A stretch of 6,909 bases of DNA from assembly GCA_031285525.1 (NCBI GenBank), contig JAITWB010000173.1:1-6909 (forward strand), given 5' to 3'. The DNA is from Spirochaetaceae bacterium. Its GTDB lineage: Bacteria > Spirochaetota > Spirochaetia > Treponematales > Treponemataceae. The translations under genes and the position numbers were made by a program. Every line of letters starts with the position of its first letter. Position 1 is the first letter of the stretch. This document shows, piece by piece, positions 6,051 to 6,909 of the stretch. The notes below the pieces were generated by a model, which ran no database searches, was not told the origin of the DNA, and worked only from the letters and a program-made list of their open reading frames with translations.

Positions 6051-6805
6051 AAAAAGTAATACAGACAGTACTCTTCGATTTTGATGGAGTATTATTGGAC
6101 TCTGTTGCAGACATTGCCGCTGCGGTGAATGCAGGGCTGTCCAATTTTAACTGTATCCAGATTCCAGAAGAGAAGATCCGGACTTTTATAGGCAACGGAG
6201 CGGAGAAACTCCTTGAGCGGTCTCTGCTGTATAGCCTCTATGGGCTTGAAATGGATGCGCCTATTGAAGACAGCTGTTCCGCCGATGATCCTTCCGGAAT
6301 ACCGGGCGAGGTATCGGAGAAAAAAGAACACTTTAAGCGAATCTTCCACGTCCTCTTTCCCTGGTATATCGAGTATTACCGCAATAACTGCGCCGTGTAT
6401 TCAACCCTCTACCCCGGTGTCCCGGAACTGTTGGTGGAGCTCCACCAGCGGAAGATACCGATGGCGGTGGTATCCAATAAACCCCTGGAACTTTCTCACC
6501 GTATCCTCTCTCATTTCGGACTGGAACGTTTTTTCGGATCCGTTGCTGGCCCCGAAAGCACCGCCCGGCTCAAGCCTGCCCCGGACGGCCTCCTTTTCGC
6601 GCTCCGTGAGTTAAAAGGCTCTCCGGAAACAACCCTGATGGTGGGAGATACGGATATTGATATTCAGGCAGCCCGTGCGGCAGGGGTTATCTCCTGCGCC
6701 TTTACCGGAGGCTTCGGCAACCGGAAAGAGCTGCTCGCAGAAAACGCCGATATAGTGATAGATTCCTTGGAGGAACTGCTTGAAATTATAGAACCCTCTA
6801 TGTGA
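6047..6805 (+). CDS. HAD-superfamily phosphatase, phosphoglycolate phosphatase-like
   Basis: A 252-residue haloacid dehalogenase hydrolase with all four motifs. Motif I is DFDGVLLDS, with nucleophile Asp11 and acid Asp13. Motif II is VVSNK, with Ser143. Motif III is Lys176 in RLKPAPD. Motif IV is GDTDID, with Asp201 and Asp205 for Mg2+. The cap between motifs I and II and the overall length fit the Gph/PGP branch, which hydrolyses 2-phosphoglycolate, but these enzymes are promiscuous and pyrophosphatase or sugar-phosphate activity cannot be excluded. A polar, acidic loop at about 68-95 seems to enlarge the cap. The ATG overlaps the upstream TGA as ATGA, with AAGGA at 6036-6040, so translation is probably coupled to the XPB-associated gene. 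In E. coli, Gph salvages phosphoglycolate released during repair of oxidised DNA ends, which would fit a helicase operon. The C-terminal codons and stop lie in a 12-bp tandem duplication. Confidence 0.9.
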   Translation: MKKVIQTVLFDFDGVLLDSVADIAAAVNAGLSNFNCIQIPEEKIRTFIGNGAEKLLERSLLYSLYGLEMDAPIEDSCSADDPSGIPGEVSEKKEHFKRIFHVLFPWYIEYYRNNCAVYSTLYPGVPELLVELHQRKIPMAVVSNKPLELSHRILSHFGLERFFGSVAGPESTARLKPAPDGLLFALRELKGSPETTLMVGDTDIDIQAARAAGVISCAFTGGFGNRKELLAENADIVIDSLEELLEIIEPSM

Positions 6806-6817
6806 CCCTCTATGTGA
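6794..6817 (+). repeat. 12-bp tandem duplication across the phosphatase stop codon
   Basis: CCCTCTATGTGA occurs twice back to back (6794-6805 and 6806-6817). The first copy encodes the final Pro-Ser-Met and the stop. The second repeats them in the same frame as a perfect copy, so read-through would add only four residues before another TGA. Confidence 0.95.
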
Positions 6818-6856
6818 CTCTTGAACAGAGCGGTAATATCTGGTACACCATAATGT

Positions 6857-6909
6857 ATGACTACTGATATGGAAAACACCCCTGCTGATACTGATGAAAT
6901 TTCCCTGAT
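6857..6909 (+). CDS. Possible start of a downstream gene, truncated by the window
   Basis: An open frame from ATG 6857 (or the in-frame ATG 6869) to the end, reading MTTDMENTPADTDEISL. No convincing Shine-Dalgarno precedes either ATG. An acidic, polar N-terminus is plausible but gives no family. It follows the phosphatase by about 50 nt with no terminator between, so it may belong to the same operon. Tentative. Confidence 0.4.
   Translation, partial: MTTDMENTPADTDEISL

Noticed and set aside
6821..6856. Possible promoter (TTGAAC ...) before the truncated downstream frame
   Set aside because: No acceptable -10 hexamer at 16-18 nt; the best AT-rich candidates are badly spaced.
1..6909. CRISPR array, tRNA, rRNA, insertion sequence or prophage signals
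   Set aside because: No regularly spaced repeats, no cloverleaf or rRNA-like segment, and no transposase or integrase motifs were seen on either strand.

Overview
The window looks like a piece of a spirochaete chromosome, most likely a Treponema-type organism. The main reason is a full-length bacterial XPB/ERCC3-type helicase, a gene known in Treponema pallidum and in mycobacteria. The mix of TTG and ATG starts with strong Shine-Dalgarno sequences and a typical lipobox protein on the other strand do not narrow it further. The genus is inference; the gene content is read directly from the sequence.

Layout. The left sixth (1-921, minus strand) holds a short envelope operon read leftwards: a secreted 192-residue protein built from two copies of a ~50-residue unit around an Arg/Asp-rich linker, followed 12 nt later by a lipoprotein that runs off the window. 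A divergent regulatory region (922-1156) carries one good sigma-70-like promoter in each direction, a pyrimidine-rich tract between them, an inverted 12-base motif shared by both sides, and a terminator-like hairpin in the leader of the rightward transcript.

The rest (1157-6805, plus strand) is a tightly packed four-gene operon: a soluble PlsC/GPAT-type acyltransferase, the XPB helicase (TTG start), a 751-residue protein with an XPB/Ssl2-type domain and a WYL-like C-terminus, and a HAD phosphatase resembling phosphoglycolate phosphatase. Junctions are 4-nt overlaps (TTGA, ATGA) or a 2-nt gap, so translation is probably coupled. A further reading frame opens at 6857 and leaves the window, with no visible terminator before it.

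How they may work together. The helicase and the 751-residue protein form the most interesting unit: they are adjacent, they share a domain visible by direct gapless comparison, and from memory a similar large uncharacterised gene lies beside XPB in Mycobacterium. This is a candidate bacterial XPB-partner module, analogous in concept to archaeal XPB-Bax1. The phosphatase could serve the same process by clearing 2-phosphoglycolate released from oxidised DNA ends, but that is inference. The acyltransferase has no obvious mechanistic link.
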